Assembly (NCBI GenBank): GCA_036008465.1
Contig: DASYNP010000100.1
Location: 62,001 to 126,000, forward strand
Origin: DASPSM01 sp036008465
Lineage (GTDB): Bacteria > Planctomycetota > Planctomycetia > Planctomycetales > Planctomycetaceae
Length of the DNA stretch: 64,000 nucleotides
Reading direction: 5' to 3'
Part shown: positions 6,788-15,785 of the stretch, one piece after another
Layout: every line of letters begins with the position of its first letter
Position numbering within the stretch: the first letter of the stretch is position 1
Position numbers and translations under genes: made by a program
Notes under the pieces: generated by a model
What the model was told of the DNA's origin: nothing
What the model saw: only the letters and a program-made list of their open reading frames with translations
The model's database searches: none

Positions 6788-9255
6788 TTGTGGATCAGGC
6801 CCTTGTTCTGCTCGACGGTTCGTTCCCATTGCCGCTTGATGGCCTTCCGCTCGGCACTCCTCATTCCGGCGCGATACCGCAGAGTCTGCCCGCCCGTGAG
6901 CCGGCTGATTTGATCGATGGCCAGGACCCGGACCGCCAGTTTGTCGTTATCAAGCCATTCGACGAGTTGCTTCGACGTGTCCAGGTTGCGGCCGTCGTCG
7001 TCGTTGTAACCCCACAGGAGCCTGAGCACAATATCCTCGACCGCCGGAACGAAGACCATGCTCAGCTCTTTTTGCAGCAGCGTGACGTTGTTCACCGCGA
7101 GCGGCAGCCAGGCTTTCAATCCCCTGGCCGCGGCCTCGACCGCTTCGTCGTGAGGGACCTGCGCGAGCACTTCGACGAGCGTCGGATATTGTCGGGTCAG
7201 CGCAAGCGTCTTGGCGGCCAGCTCCGCGATCTTCGGATTGCGGTCATTCTTGGCGACCGTGCCGATCGACAGTGACACCGGCTGGTCGGGCAAGAACCCC
7301 TCCCCAAAGTCGCGTGCAGTCTTCACCAACGACGGCGGCAGCCGGTGGTTCTCGGGAGTGAGCCACGCCGGAACGGCCCCTTTACCGCGAAACGCTGAAC
7401 CGGACAAGTCGGTGGCGACAGCCAAATCGCCCGGCGCGAGAGAAATCCAGCGGCCGGCCACGAGCGTTCGCTGACGACCAATCGCCTCGGTAAAGCGGAC
7501 ATCGCCCTCGACGACGTAAAGCCCACCGCGGTAGCCGACCTCCTTCGCGTCCTGTCCCGGCTTGTTCGGGAACATCGGCGTGATCTCAATCCCACATTGA
7601 GTCTCTGGGCGCAGGAATTCGAGCTGCCATTGTTCGCCGCGCACGACGAGCGTAACGACGAGCGGAGTGTAGGCCGCTCCGGGACTCTGCGGGACTCCGC
7701 TGCGAAGCACGATACGTCCCTCGCGGAGCTCAATGCCGAATCGGGACGCGCCCGCCGGCGCCAGCAGCCGGGCCGAACTTCCACCGATTAGCCAGAGCCG
7801 GCAAAGACCGTCGCCGAGATCGAGTTGGCTGTCGAACGGCTCCGGGGCCGCCAGCAAGTCCGCCCTCCGCTCTCCCGCCAGCGGAACGGGCGGAGTCGGC
7901 GCGATCAGCTGATTTGCCGGATCCTCCTTTTGTGCTTTGGGTGCTTCTTCGGTGGGCACCGGCAGTTTCAGGCTCGGACGCTCCAGCACAAACCAGTCGT
8001 CGCGATTCGGGTCGTACCCCAGCAAAACACCGGATTTCGAGACCAGTTTGACATCCAGTGGAGCCTCGGGCATTACCTTGTCCGGCTTAGCGGGCATGGA
8101 ATTCGACGTCGTGGCTGGTTTTGATTCGGTTCCAGGTATGCCGGGCGCCGGAGGTGCGGGCACCGCCCCGCCGGTTTTTGCGGAGCTCGTTGAGGCCACC
8201 TGCGGGGTCGTTCCGGCGGAAGGCGACGCTTTCGGGGTGATCTCTGGCAAAGTGCTCCCCGGAGGGGCGACCGGCAATGAGGAGGAAGGCGGTCCCGGCG
8301 AGGCGGTCGCGGGCGCTGTCGATGCCGTGGAGGGAACAACGTCTGGCAGACTCGGCGCCGTGCTCGTGGGACTCGGAGGCTCGGCAGCCGCCTGTTTTGT
8401 ATCTGGGCCCGGTGTCGGCGAGGTCGAGCCGGTCGTCGACGCTGCGGGAAGCTTCGCAACTCCGCCTGCAGCCGCCGCGTCGGCCACATTCGCGAGAGGC
8501 TCACGAGTCGCATGTGCGGCGCCTTCCTTCGCCACTTTGGCGGCCTTCTCTTGAGAGGGCCGATTCTGATCGACGGACGCGGTCTTCACGGCGCTATTGT
8601 CCGAACCGCCGAACCAGCGGTCGCGGATGTTGCTGGCCGGATCGGTAATGTACAGACCCACCCACAAACCGATGAGCACCACAGGGGCAGCGACGACCAA
8701 CGCGCGCTTCCAAAACGGACGATTCCGAAGATAGTCGGGCACCAGGCTGTCGATTTTCTCGGTCCGTTCCTGAGCCTGGAACGGTGTCGGCATGTCGTCG
8801 AGTTCATCGCGATCGGGCGATGCGGCCGCAGGTTTTCCGGCCGCGATGGCCGCGTGGTTGTCGCCGCTACCCTGCGAAACCAAACCGTACATTCGCCGGC
8901 GGCTGTCCGGAGCGATTTCGACCGGCTCGCCCAGGACCATCGTCAAGATCTGGTGACACGCGGCCGCCTCGGCCAGGTGCATGTCCGATTCCAGGCACAT
9001 CTTCTCAACGTCGGTCACTTTTTCCGGCGCGAGCGTGTTATCCAAGTAAGCGGCCATGACGTTGGCATCGAGGCTCCCATCCGCGACCTCGACCTCGGGG
9101 GCCGACAGCCGACGGCGGCGCATCACGTCGCGGATCCGCTCCACCAGATCGGAGGCGAACTTGCTCTCCGTCAGCTTCAAGCCGATCTCTTTGGTCTGGG
9201 AGGGTTCCAAGATGTCGTCGAGGTAGGCCAACAGAGTTCGTAACGTCAGTCTCAT
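6784..9255 (-). CDS. Membrane-anchored protein with two anti-sigma-like N-terminal modules and FecR-like region
   Basis: A protein of about 823 residues if started at the ATG giving MRLTLRTLLAYLDD (9255). The N-terminus holds two similar units, LLAYLDDILEP near residue 8 and VMAAYLDNTLAPEK near 70. Each resembles the helix of anti-sigma zinc-finger domains but lacks the His/Cys ligands. One membrane segment (RALVVAAPVVLIGLWVGLYI, about 190-210) separates it from a long Pro/Ser/Thr/Ala linker (about 250-420). Beyond lies a beta-rich region with LVVEGDVRF-like and GRWISLAPGDLAVA motifs, reminiscent of FecR. A helical C-terminus, possibly HEAT-like, ends the protein. No exact family is assigned. 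It overlaps mqnP by ATGA. A role in signal transduction across the inner membrane is inference. Confidence 0.6.
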   Translation of the reverse strand: MRLTLRTLLAYLDDILEPSQTKEIGLKLTESKFASDLVERIRDVMRRRRLSAPEVEVADGSLDANVMAAYLDNTLAPEKVTDVEKMCLESDMHLAEAAACHQILTMVLGEPVEIAPDSRRRMYGLVSQGSGDNHAAIAAGKPAAASPDRDELDDMPTPFQAQERTEKIDSLVPDYLRNRPFWKRALVVAAPVVLIGLWVGLYITDPASNIRDRWFGGSDNSAVKTASVDQNRPSQEKAAKVAKEGAAHATREPLANVADAAAAGGVAKLPAASTTGSTSPTPGPDTKQAAAEPPSPTSTAPSLPDVVPSTASTAPATASPGPPSSSLPVAPPGSTLPEITPKASPSAGTTPQVASTSSAKTGGAVPAPPAPGIPGTESKPATTSNSMPAKPDKVMPEAPLDVKLVSKSGVLLGYDPNRDDWFVLERPSLKLPVPTEEAPKAQKEDPANQLIAPTPPVPLAGERRADLLAAPEPFDSQLDLGDGLCRLWLIGGSSARLLAPAGASRFGIELREGRIVLRSGVPQSPGAAYTPLVVTLVVRGEQWQLEFLRPETQCGIEITPMFPNKPGQDAKEVGYRGGLYVVEGDVRFTEAIGRQRTLVAGRWISLAPGDLAVATDLSGSAFRGKGAVPAWLTPENHRLPPSLVKTARDFGEGFLPDQPVSLSIGTVAKNDRNPKIAELAAKTLALTRQYPTLVEVLAQVPHDEAVEAAARGLKAWLPLAVNNVTLLQKELSMVFVPAVEDIVLRLLWGYNDDDGRNLDTSKQLVEWLDNDKLAVRVLAIDQISRLTGGQTLRYRAGMRSAERKAIKRQWERTVEQNKGLIHK

Positions 9256-9474
9256 AGCGTTTCTCGGCCGAGAATTGGTCAATTACCGGAAATGCGGCAC
9301 GTGGCGCTCGCCGCCTGCACACACTTCCCTGCTGGAATAGTGGAAGCCCCGCCTGGATTTCGTGCAGAAATTTGTATTGCGCGACGATTTTTGGCAGGAT
9401 TTGACCCATGGCCTTCGCCCAACAGAGCTTGCGCCAACTTTGCCGCCTCCCACAACAGAAAGCGGAATCCACCA

Positions 9475-9972
9475 ATGTCAGACGTCGTTCGCAACCAGCT
9501 GCTTAATGCCTTTGATTGGACCGACAAGGCGGTCGAAGACGTGTTCGCCGCCATTCCGGCCGACCAGTACTTGCATCAACCCTGCCCGGGGGCCAATCAT
9601 GCCCTGTGGACTCTCGGCCATCTCGCGACCGTCAATCAATACTTCCTGAAGACTCTCGGCGGTCGCGACGGGGCACTGTTTGAGAAATACAAGGCAATGT
9701 TTTTTGCCAAATCGCAGCCGAGTCCCGACGCGGCGACTTATCCGCCGATCGACGTGCTCCGCGACTACTACCAGTCGTCGCGGGCCGCATTTCGCAGTTG
9801 GGTCGAGTCGCTCACTGACGAGCAGCTGGCCGGACCTCCACCGGAAGACTTTAAAAAATTCGCGCCCACGCTCGGCAATGTCCTCATGCGACTGCTTTGG
9901 CACGAGGGGATGCACTACGGCCAATTGACGGTGATTCGCAAGAGCCTGGGATTGGCCCCTGTCCGGATTTGA
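9475..9972 (+). CDS. DinB family protein
   Basis: A 165-residue four-helix-bundle protein of the DinB/YfiT type. The metal-binding histidines are visible as NHALWTLGHL (about 41-50) and HEGMHYGQL near the C-terminus. The family includes thiol-dependent S-transferases and many uncharacterised members, so no substrate is assigned. The ATG at 9475 is chosen because the domain begins there (MSDVVRNQLLNAFDWTD); the frame is open further upstream but that sequence looks non-coding. The gene diverges from the large anti-sigma-like gene with about 220 bp between starts. Confidence 0.8.
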   Translation: MSDVVRNQLLNAFDWTDKAVEDVFAAIPADQYLHQPCPGANHALWTLGHLATVNQYFLKTLGGRDGALFEKYKAMFFAKSQPSPDAATYPPIDVLRDYYQSSRAAFRSWVESLTDEQLAGPPPEDFKKFAPTLGNVLMRLLWHEGMHYGQLTVIRKSLGLAPVRI

Positions 9973-10079
9973 CGGCACGTCGAGGAGTGCTTTAGCCAGA
10001 TGACCGAATCCGGGCCAACGGCGCCCGATCGATTAGTTTCACCCACCAATCAAAATCGAGCAAAACTGGAGGAACAAAA

Positions 10080-10307
10080 ATGCCATTCTTGAACGTGCGA
10101 GTGATCGAAGGCGTGTTCACGCAAGCGCAAAAGCAAGAAATGATCCGCAAGCTCACCGATACGATGGTGTCGATCGAAGGTGAACAGATGCGCTCGGTTA
10201 CTTGGGTTGTCATCGACGAAGTCAAAAGTGGCGACTGGGGAATTGGAGGCAAGCCTCTCACCACCAATGACGTAAAGGCGCTTGCAGGCGCCAGCTCCAA
10301 AGGCTGA
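10080..10307 (+). CDS. 4-oxalocrotonate tautomerase-like protein
   Basis: A 75-residue protein that begins MPFLNVRV. After loss of the initiator Met, Pro1 would be the catalytic base of the tautomerase superfamily. The rest (GVFTQAQKQEMIRKLTDTMV, then TWVVIDEV and DWGIGG) fits the single beta-alpha-beta unit of the 4-OT family, which is normally 60-80 residues. The natural substrate is unknown. The start is supported by a GGAGG-like site (actggaggaac) about 8 nt upstream. It lies between the DinB gene and ispD, all on the plus strand but with gaps of about 110 bp. Confidence 0.85.
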   Translation: MPFLNVRVIEGVFTQAQKQEMIRKLTDTMVSIEGEQMRSVTWVVIDEVKSGDWGIGGKPLTTNDVKALAGASSKG

Positions 10308-10423
10308 CCTCAGCCAGCGGACACATCTGAATTGTCGCGATCACGCGGGCGACGTAGTATCGAGTCGCCCGGGGGTGTCCGCATGGGTCAGGTTCCACCC
10401 GATTCGCGTCGCGGAGTCTATCG

Positions 10424-11167
10424 ATGGCCAAATTCGCAGTCATCCTGCCGGCTGCGGGGAGGAGCAGCCGCTTCTCTGTCCAAAAGCGCAAGAAGCCGTT
10501 TGTCGAGTTAAAAGGAAGGCCGGTTTGGGTTCGGGCGGCGGAACATTTCCTCAACCGCGATGATGTCAGCCAGGTGCTGCTGGTGGTGTCCCGCGAGGAC
10601 ATCGATTGGGTGAAGGAGAAATTCCGTGCGAACCTGGCCTTTATGAACATCGAAATCGTGGAAGGCGGAGCCGAGCGATTCGAATCGGTGCAGAATGCGC
10701 TGGCTCGCGTGAAAACGGACGTCGATTTCGTGGCCGTGCACGATGCGGCCCGTCCGCTCCTCGTGAAGGAGTGGGTCGATACGGTGTTTGTGCAGGCCGA
10801 GAAATCGGGGGCCGTCATTCCGGCCATTGCCGCGAGCGATACGCTCAAACGTGTCGGACCCAACCATACCATCACCGAAACCGTCTCCCGCGACGGTCTC
10901 TGGCGGGCACAGACTCCGCAGGTTTTTCGCAGGCAGCTGCTCATGGATGCGTTCGCCCGTCGCGGATCGTTGCAGGCGACCGATGAATCTCAGCTCGTCG
11001 AGAACCTGGGGCATCCGGTGACGATCGTCGAAGGCTGGCCGATGAACATCAAGATCACGACGTTTGCCGACTACAAAATGGCCGAGGCTCTTGTCGACGC
11101 GCTGCCCCGACCCAAGACGTTTGGCGGCCTGCATCCGTTCGCCGACGAGTCCCCGCGGCTGCTTTAG
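10424..11167 (+). CDS. ispD: 2-C-methyl-D-erythritol 4-phosphate cytidylyltransferase IspD
   Basis: Enzyme of the MEP isoprenoid pathway; it transfers CMP from CTP to 2-C-methyl-D-erythritol 4-phosphate. The nucleotide-binding N-terminus is clear: LPAAGRSSRF followed by KRKKPFVELKGRPV (about 8-34), then HDAARPLL near 106-113 and TDESQLVE near 186. At 247 residues it has the usual family length. The product feeds quinone side chains and other isoprenoids, which fits the menaquinone genes in the same region. The next gene begins 15 bp downstream on the same strand, so the two are probably one transcript. Confidence 0.93.
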   Translation: MAKFAVILPAAGRSSRFSVQKRKKPFVELKGRPVWVRAAEHFLNRDDVSQVLLVVSREDIDWVKEKFRANLAFMNIEIVEGGAERFESVQNALARVKTDVDFVAVHDAARPLLVKEWVDTVFVQAEKSGAVIPAIAASDTLKRVGPNHTITETVSRDGLWRAQTPQVFRRQLLMDAFARRGSLQATDESQLVENLGHPVTIVEGWPMNIKITTFADYKMAEALVDALPRPKTFGGLHPFADESPRLL

Positions 11168-11182
11168 AGCTGGACAAATCTC

Positions 11183-12007
11183 GTGTCGTCGCTGTCACCG
11201 CGATTCTTCCGACGCTTATCGCGCGTGTCGGCTGCGCACGCGACACAGCCGCGTAGTCCGGCCGCAAGAGTTCCCGCTCTGCTCGTGAGCGTGCGAAACG
11301 CGCTCGAGGCCCGTGCGGCGGTCGTCGGTGGTTGCGATCTCCTTGATATCAAGGAGCCGAATCGCGGGCCCTTGGGAATGGCCGACGCCGAGGCAATGAC
11401 CGCTGTCGCACGATGCGCTGTGGATTGCGGCGCGCCGGGGAGGTCTCTTCCCTGCAGTGCGGCACTGGGCGAGCTTATCGAGTGGAAGCCGCGCGAGCCG
11501 GAATTCTCGCCGGCACTTGGCATCGGCTATGTCAAATTCGGCTCGGCTGGTATTGATTCGGCCGCACAATGGTCGGAACTCTGGCGAGCCGTGCAACACC
11601 GTTTCGCGATCCCTGCGTCGCGAGACCTGCGATGGGTGGCCGTGGCGTACGCCGACTGGCAAGCGGCCAAGGGACTTGCCCCGTCGCAGCTGCTGGAGGC
11701 GGCGCGCACAGTTCCCTGCGATGTATTCCTGGTCGACACGTTCGACAAAAGCTCCGGTAATCTCTTGAAATTGATGGATCCGGCCGAACTGGGGCAACTG
11801 TCCGATTTAGCTCACCAGGCCGGATTGAAAATTGCTCTCGCGGGCGGCGTACGCCGCGCGCAATTCGGCGAGTTGGCTAAGGTGTGTCCCGACATAATCG
11901 GCGTCCGCGGCGCGGCCTGCGCGGGAGGTCGCCGCACGGCTCCAATTTCGGCAACAGCGGTCCGTGCTCTCAAACGGGAACTGACGGCGAGTTTTGTAGC
12001 GCACTGA
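11183..12007 (+). CDS. mfnB: (5-formylfuran-3-yl)methyl phosphate synthase MfnB (DUF556)
   Basis: A 274-residue TIM-barrel enzyme of the DUF556/MfnB family. In methanogens MfnB condenses two glyceraldehyde 3-phosphate molecules into the furan precursor of methanofuran. Conserved blocks seen: LLVSVRNALEA, GCDLLDIKEPNRGPLGM (with the Lys of DIKEP), YVKFGSAG, WVAVAYAD, FLVDTFDKSSGNLL (with Asp and Lys) and KIALAGGVRRAQ. Planctomycetes are known to carry tetrahydromethanopterin/methanofuran C1-transfer genes, so a bacterial copy is expected here. The start is GTG at 11183, 15 bp after ispD. It converges on the next gene, only 12 bp apart. Confidence 0.85.
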   Translation: MSSLSPRFFRRLSRVSAAHATQPRSPAARVPALLVSVRNALEARAAVVGGCDLLDIKEPNRGPLGMADAEAMTAVARCAVDCGAPGRSLPCSAALGELIEWKPREPEFSPALGIGYVKFGSAGIDSAAQWSELWRAVQHRFAIPASRDLRWVAVAYADWQAAKGLAPSQLLEAARTVPCDVFLVDTFDKSSGNLLKLMDPAELGQLSDLAHQAGLKIALAGGVRRAQFGELAKVCPDIIGVRGAACAGGRRTAPISATAVRALKRELTASFVAH

Positions 12008-12019
12008 CCGGCAAGCAGG

Positions 12020-15000
12020 TCAACGAGTGGCCGGACCGGCCGGCTTAGCCGCCTCACGGAAGAGGGCCGGCTGTGATGTCGCCTCAGAGCGAAGCGCCAA
12101 ATAGCGGCACCAATAGCTGTCTAAGAGCCATTGGCACTCGGCGGTTCGCTTCTCGTCCGCAGCTAGAGCCAGTTGTAGTGAGATTTTGGCCAGCTGCCTC
12201 AGGTCGTCCGGCGAGAGCGGCTCGCTCTCGGGCGTTGCGTCCGCAATCAGACCGCTGGTCGTACCGTGGCCCGAGGTCAACATTAGAGAGCTTGGTTCGG
12301 GTTGCGACTCGCGAGAGCCGGGGATCGCCCCCGCTTTTTCTGGATGCTGCGCCGGCGAGGTCGAAACCAGACTCTGCTCAGCCTGAATCATCCGCCGAGC
12401 GACAGCCAGCTGTCGTTGGAACCGGCCGACGCGAGCTTGCAGCCGCGCCAGCTCGGCTGGCGGGAGTTGCGTTTGAAATCCGGTGACGCGCGCGTCTTCG
12501 TGGTCGATCTCCCAAGCGGCCAGTCCGTAGCCTTCGAGGGGCGTTTTCCGACTGGTTTCATTGCCCGCGCCGCCAGGGGCTGTCTCCACCAACGCGGGTG
12601 ATGGTCCCAAGGGGCGACACTCCGCTCCCGGTGGGCAGGAAAGCTGCAACGTTAGCTCACACGGCTGGCCGAAGGCATTGATTGCGTAGATGTAGGTTTT
12701 CTTATTGTGCCGCGCGACGTGAACGATCGCCGACTGCTCTTCCCCGGGCACCCTATAAAACGGGATTGGCGGAATGGCCCGCGCGATTCGCCGCAATCCT
12801 TCTGTCACGTGCTCCTGTCCCAAGGGGACCGTCCATCCGCCGTCAAAGATCATTTGAGCGTCAGTCTCGGCCAGTCCGCGAACGAACCGGCGCCGACTTT
12901 CGCGCGCGCTGGGCGATGCCACAACGGTCAACCGGGTCTGTGCCGGCTGCCATGGCGAAACAGGATCAAAATCTGCGACCCGCAAACTTCGCGGCGCGCG
13001 ATAATTGAGCACGCCCACCCTGGGAAATTGAAACGCCGTTCCGAAAGAGGCGGTTTGGCTGAGCGCTTCGTCGAGCAAGCCTTCCTCGACATTTCCCGAC
13101 GGTCTCCACACGGCCGGCTTCAGTACGACCAGGCGAGGTGCGTCGCCCAGGAGGGAAAAGTCGATGCCGCGCGCGGCTAGTATCTCCGCCAGTCGTCTCC
13201 GCGTGCGAATCTCATGGCGAACTTCCTCGTTGGCCGCTGGATCGGGAAGCATCTGCTTGCATGCCAGGATCAGACGGGCGTTTGGAGCGGCCGTTGCCAT
13301 CGTTTCGCCGAGTCGCCGATAGAACTTTGCCAGTTCCTGGCAGCGCCAACGGACCCACGCGGCCCGCGCCTCGCCGACAAGCACTGTGTGCCGGTGCTGA
13401 TAAATGTCTCCTCCAGCGGTGCCGTCGACTGTCAGTCCCGTGTCATGCTCAAACCGCCGAACCGTCGCCGAATCGTAGCCCCAGTCGAGTCCGGGAAGCT
13501 GAAGATAACCGCAACGACTGACCTCGAGAGCGACTCCGCGAAACGAGGGATGCTGACGGTATCGCTGGACGACTTCGCGAACCGCCGAAAGGACGGCGTC
13601 CTGTACGCGTGGGTCGAGCGGATTGTAATCAGGTAGGGCCTCCTGCAATTGGCCGCGATGGTCGCGTGCAGGCCGGCCATCCGCGCCCACCAGCTCGATT
13701 CCCTGCGCGACGGAGGCATCGACGAGTTGCCGTTCGAGCGCCGGCAGAGGACAGGAAAACTGCAGTTCGGGAATGAGCGTCAACTGTTCGCGATCGAACA
13801 CGCGGTACAGCAGCTCGAGGAAGTCCTTGCGAATCGGGATCTGTCCCGCGGCCGAGAGCGCCCCTGAGTCGTACCGCCGCGTCGGTTCCAGGCAGCCGCT
13901 CGGATAGATCGTCGCTCCGTCGGCCAGCGCGCCGACCAACAGACTGTTGTAGCCGTTGTAGACCAGGTAGTCGGCCACGTGTGTGGCGGCAGCGTGGAAC
14001 GTCTCCCAGTCTTCGAGACACTCGTCGGCCCGTGCGTCGAAGACCTTGGGACCACCAAAATTCTCAGAGAATAGCGGCTTTGCAAGGTATGGGCCGATCA
14101 AACGATGGTCGGTGCGGGGCGAAGCATCTGCCTTTCGCGCTGCGAGAGAGGCCGCCTCGTAAACTTCGATTTCTGCGACCCGAGGACGGTGTCCGGAGGC
14201 CAGATCGTGTAGCAACAGGACGGGATCGCAAACTTGCGGCCAGAACAGAATCTCGTGTCGCGGGCTGGTCGCGGGCAACACATCGTCGATTGCTTCGTCG
14301 CCGGCTAACACGATCCCCGTATCCAGCGTCTGCTTTTTCAATTCTCCGCGGGCATTTGGTTCAAGGAGGCTCGCCCCAAGAGACTCGCCGCCATTCGCCG
14401 CGACATGCAGCACGAGTCTGTGTGGCCTTTGCGGATGTTTCAAATGGAGCCTCAGCGCAATCCAATCGACTCGCGGCTCTGCGAGGGCGGGAGCCTCGGG
14501 GGCCAATGAGCCTGAAGAGTCGAAAGCCGCACTCAGCGCTCGCGCTTGAGGTTGCAATTGCGTCGGTTCGAGCCGCCGCTGAGATTCAATGTCCGCCTGC
14601 GACAGTCGATCGATTAAAGCGTCCGCCGACCGGTCGGTAATCGCCTGCCGCGGCGTTTGCCCTGCTAGCACCAGGAGATGTACTGACGAGCGCAGCTCGC
14701 TCGGCCCCACCCCGGACAAGCAAAAATGTACCGAAACCGACCCTTCTTCCGCAGGCAGCGGAATCTCCACCGGCAGCCCTTTTCCTTCGCAGACCGCGGC
14801 GGCTTTTTTTCCGAGCGGAAGTGATCCTTGCTTGAGCGTTTCCCCGGTGCGCGTGGGCCCCAGCCACCATCTGAGTTTCGCCCGCTCGGTGGGCCGCAGG
14901 GCGGACAAGACATCGGGAATCAGCGTCGCCTTGAACGCTTCCCCCGGCCGGTAAATCAAATTGGCGCGGTCTACGACAATTCGCAGGGCATCCCCCGGGG

Positions 15001-15478
15001 CGCGTCGCACAGACAGCTCTAAAGCCGAATTCTTGGCCGAAAGACATTTGCGATCGCCTTCCAAGTCGGCGAGGAGGCATTCGAACCGTTGCCGGGCGCC
15101 GCCGGTTCCGGGTGCTTGCAGCGTAAACGAAATGTGCGCCGAGGGCGGCGCGATCACCGTAAGTTCGAAGCCGTCGCGATTACAGGGATTCCGCCGCCCG
15201 AGCCACAAGCATTTGCCGTCGGCCCACAGCGTGCCGGCCTCATCACCAGCGACGCCCAGGGAGGCGGCATCCGCAACTGTTCCTTGCGACGTTTCCAGCA
15301 CGCCGGCCCAACATTCCGGCCTTTCAGACTTCCACTCGAATCGCACCCGCACAATGCGGTGCGCCTGATCGAGGGGCGCGGCGGACAGAGACGCCGCGCC
15401 GACCACAAACAGGACAACCTTCAAGGCAGGCCACCGGCGAGCGCGAGCGCAGCCGCCGGGCGAACGGGAAAACCCCAT
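12020..15478 (-). CDS. Large secreted protein with GHL10-like glycoside hydrolase region
   Basis: A 1152-residue protein. An N-terminal signal peptide is visible (about 1-36: basic start, then LKVVLFVVGAASLSAAP). The first 450 residues are beta-rich and unrecognised. From about residue 480 to 830 there is an alpha/beta barrel-like region with YNGYNSLLVGALADGATIYPS, LIPELQFSCPLP, DYNPLDPRVQDAVLSAVREVV and FRGVALEVSRCGYLQLPG. This resembles the family-10-like glycosyl hydrolases (GHL10) of planctomycetes. The C-terminus contains a likely coiled coil (LARLQARVGRFQRQLAVARRMI). Catalytic residues are not assigned. The carbohydrate role is inference. It converges on mfnB and stands alone. Confidence 0.55.
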   Translation of the reverse strand: MGFSRSPGGCARARRWPALKVVLFVVGAASLSAAPLDQAHRIVRVRFEWKSERPECWAGVLETSQGTVADAASLGVAGDEAGTLWADGKCLWLGRRNPCNRDGFELTVIAPPSAHISFTLQAPGTGGARQRFECLLADLEGDRKCLSAKNSALELSVRRAPGDALRIVVDRANLIYRPGEAFKATLIPDVLSALRPTERAKLRWWLGPTRTGETLKQGSLPLGKKAAAVCEGKGLPVEIPLPAEEGSVSVHFCLSGVGPSELRSSVHLLVLAGQTPRQAITDRSADALIDRLSQADIESQRRLEPTQLQPQARALSAAFDSSGSLAPEAPALAEPRVDWIALRLHLKHPQRPHRLVLHVAANGGESLGASLLEPNARGELKKQTLDTGIVLAGDEAIDDVLPATSPRHEILFWPQVCDPVLLLHDLASGHRPRVAEIEVYEAASLAARKADASPRTDHRLIGPYLAKPLFSENFGGPKVFDARADECLEDWETFHAAATHVADYLVYNGYNSLLVGALADGATIYPSGCLEPTRRYDSGALSAAGQIPIRKDFLELLYRVFDREQLTLIPELQFSCPLPALERQLVDASVAQGIELVGADGRPARDHRGQLQEALPDYNPLDPRVQDAVLSAVREVVQRYRQHPSFRGVALEVSRCGYLQLPGLDWGYDSATVRRFEHDTGLTVDGTAGGDIYQHRHTVLVGEARAAWVRWRCQELAKFYRRLGETMATAAPNARLILACKQMLPDPAANEEVRHEIRTRRRLAEILAARGIDFSLLGDAPRLVVLKPAVWRPSGNVEEGLLDEALSQTASFGTAFQFPRVGVLNYRAPRSLRVADFDPVSPWQPAQTRLTVVASPSARESRRRFVRGLAETDAQMIFDGGWTVPLGQEHVTEGLRRIARAIPPIPFYRVPGEEQSAIVHVARHNKKTYIYAINAFGQPCELTLQLSCPPGAECRPLGPSPALVETAPGGAGNETSRKTPLEGYGLAAWEIDHEDARVTGFQTQLPPAELARLQARVGRFQRQLAVARRMIQAEQSLVSTSPAQHPEKAGAIPGSRESQPEPSSLMLTSGHGTTSGLIADATPESEPLSPDDLRQLAKISLQLALAADEKRTAECQWLLDSYWCRYLALRSEATSQPALFREAAKPAGPATR

Positions 15479-15785
15479 GCGTCACCGGAGAAGTCGGGGA
15501 TTGGAGAGCGAGTCGGACTCGCGAGATGATGTCTGAACGCGAGAGTTGAGAGCGTAGAAGAGGGCGGGGATTATAGTTGGGTGCGAAGTCGCACCAAGGC
15601 CAGTTTCACGTCAGGGCGACGTGCGCGGTCGTTAAAGAAACGAAATTGCGGTGACGCGACCGGGCTTGACGCGATCCGCCCGATTTGAGAAAAGACGCCC
15701 CTCTCATCTCTCGCCCCCTCCCTCCCGACTCCGTTCCCACCTCAAAATCCCGCTTGCCCGACATCGATCGGCCAGGACGAGTGTC
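15479..15785. other. Divergent intergenic region (about 307 bp), no gene seen
   Basis: This gap separates the starts of two divergently oriented genes for exported proteins, so it must hold both promoters. I see no convincing promoter hexamers, hairpin terminator or RNA. The stretch near 15700-15730 is C-rich. An in-frame extension of the plus-strand gene upstream to 15651 exists but its sequence looks non-coding. Confidence 0.4.
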
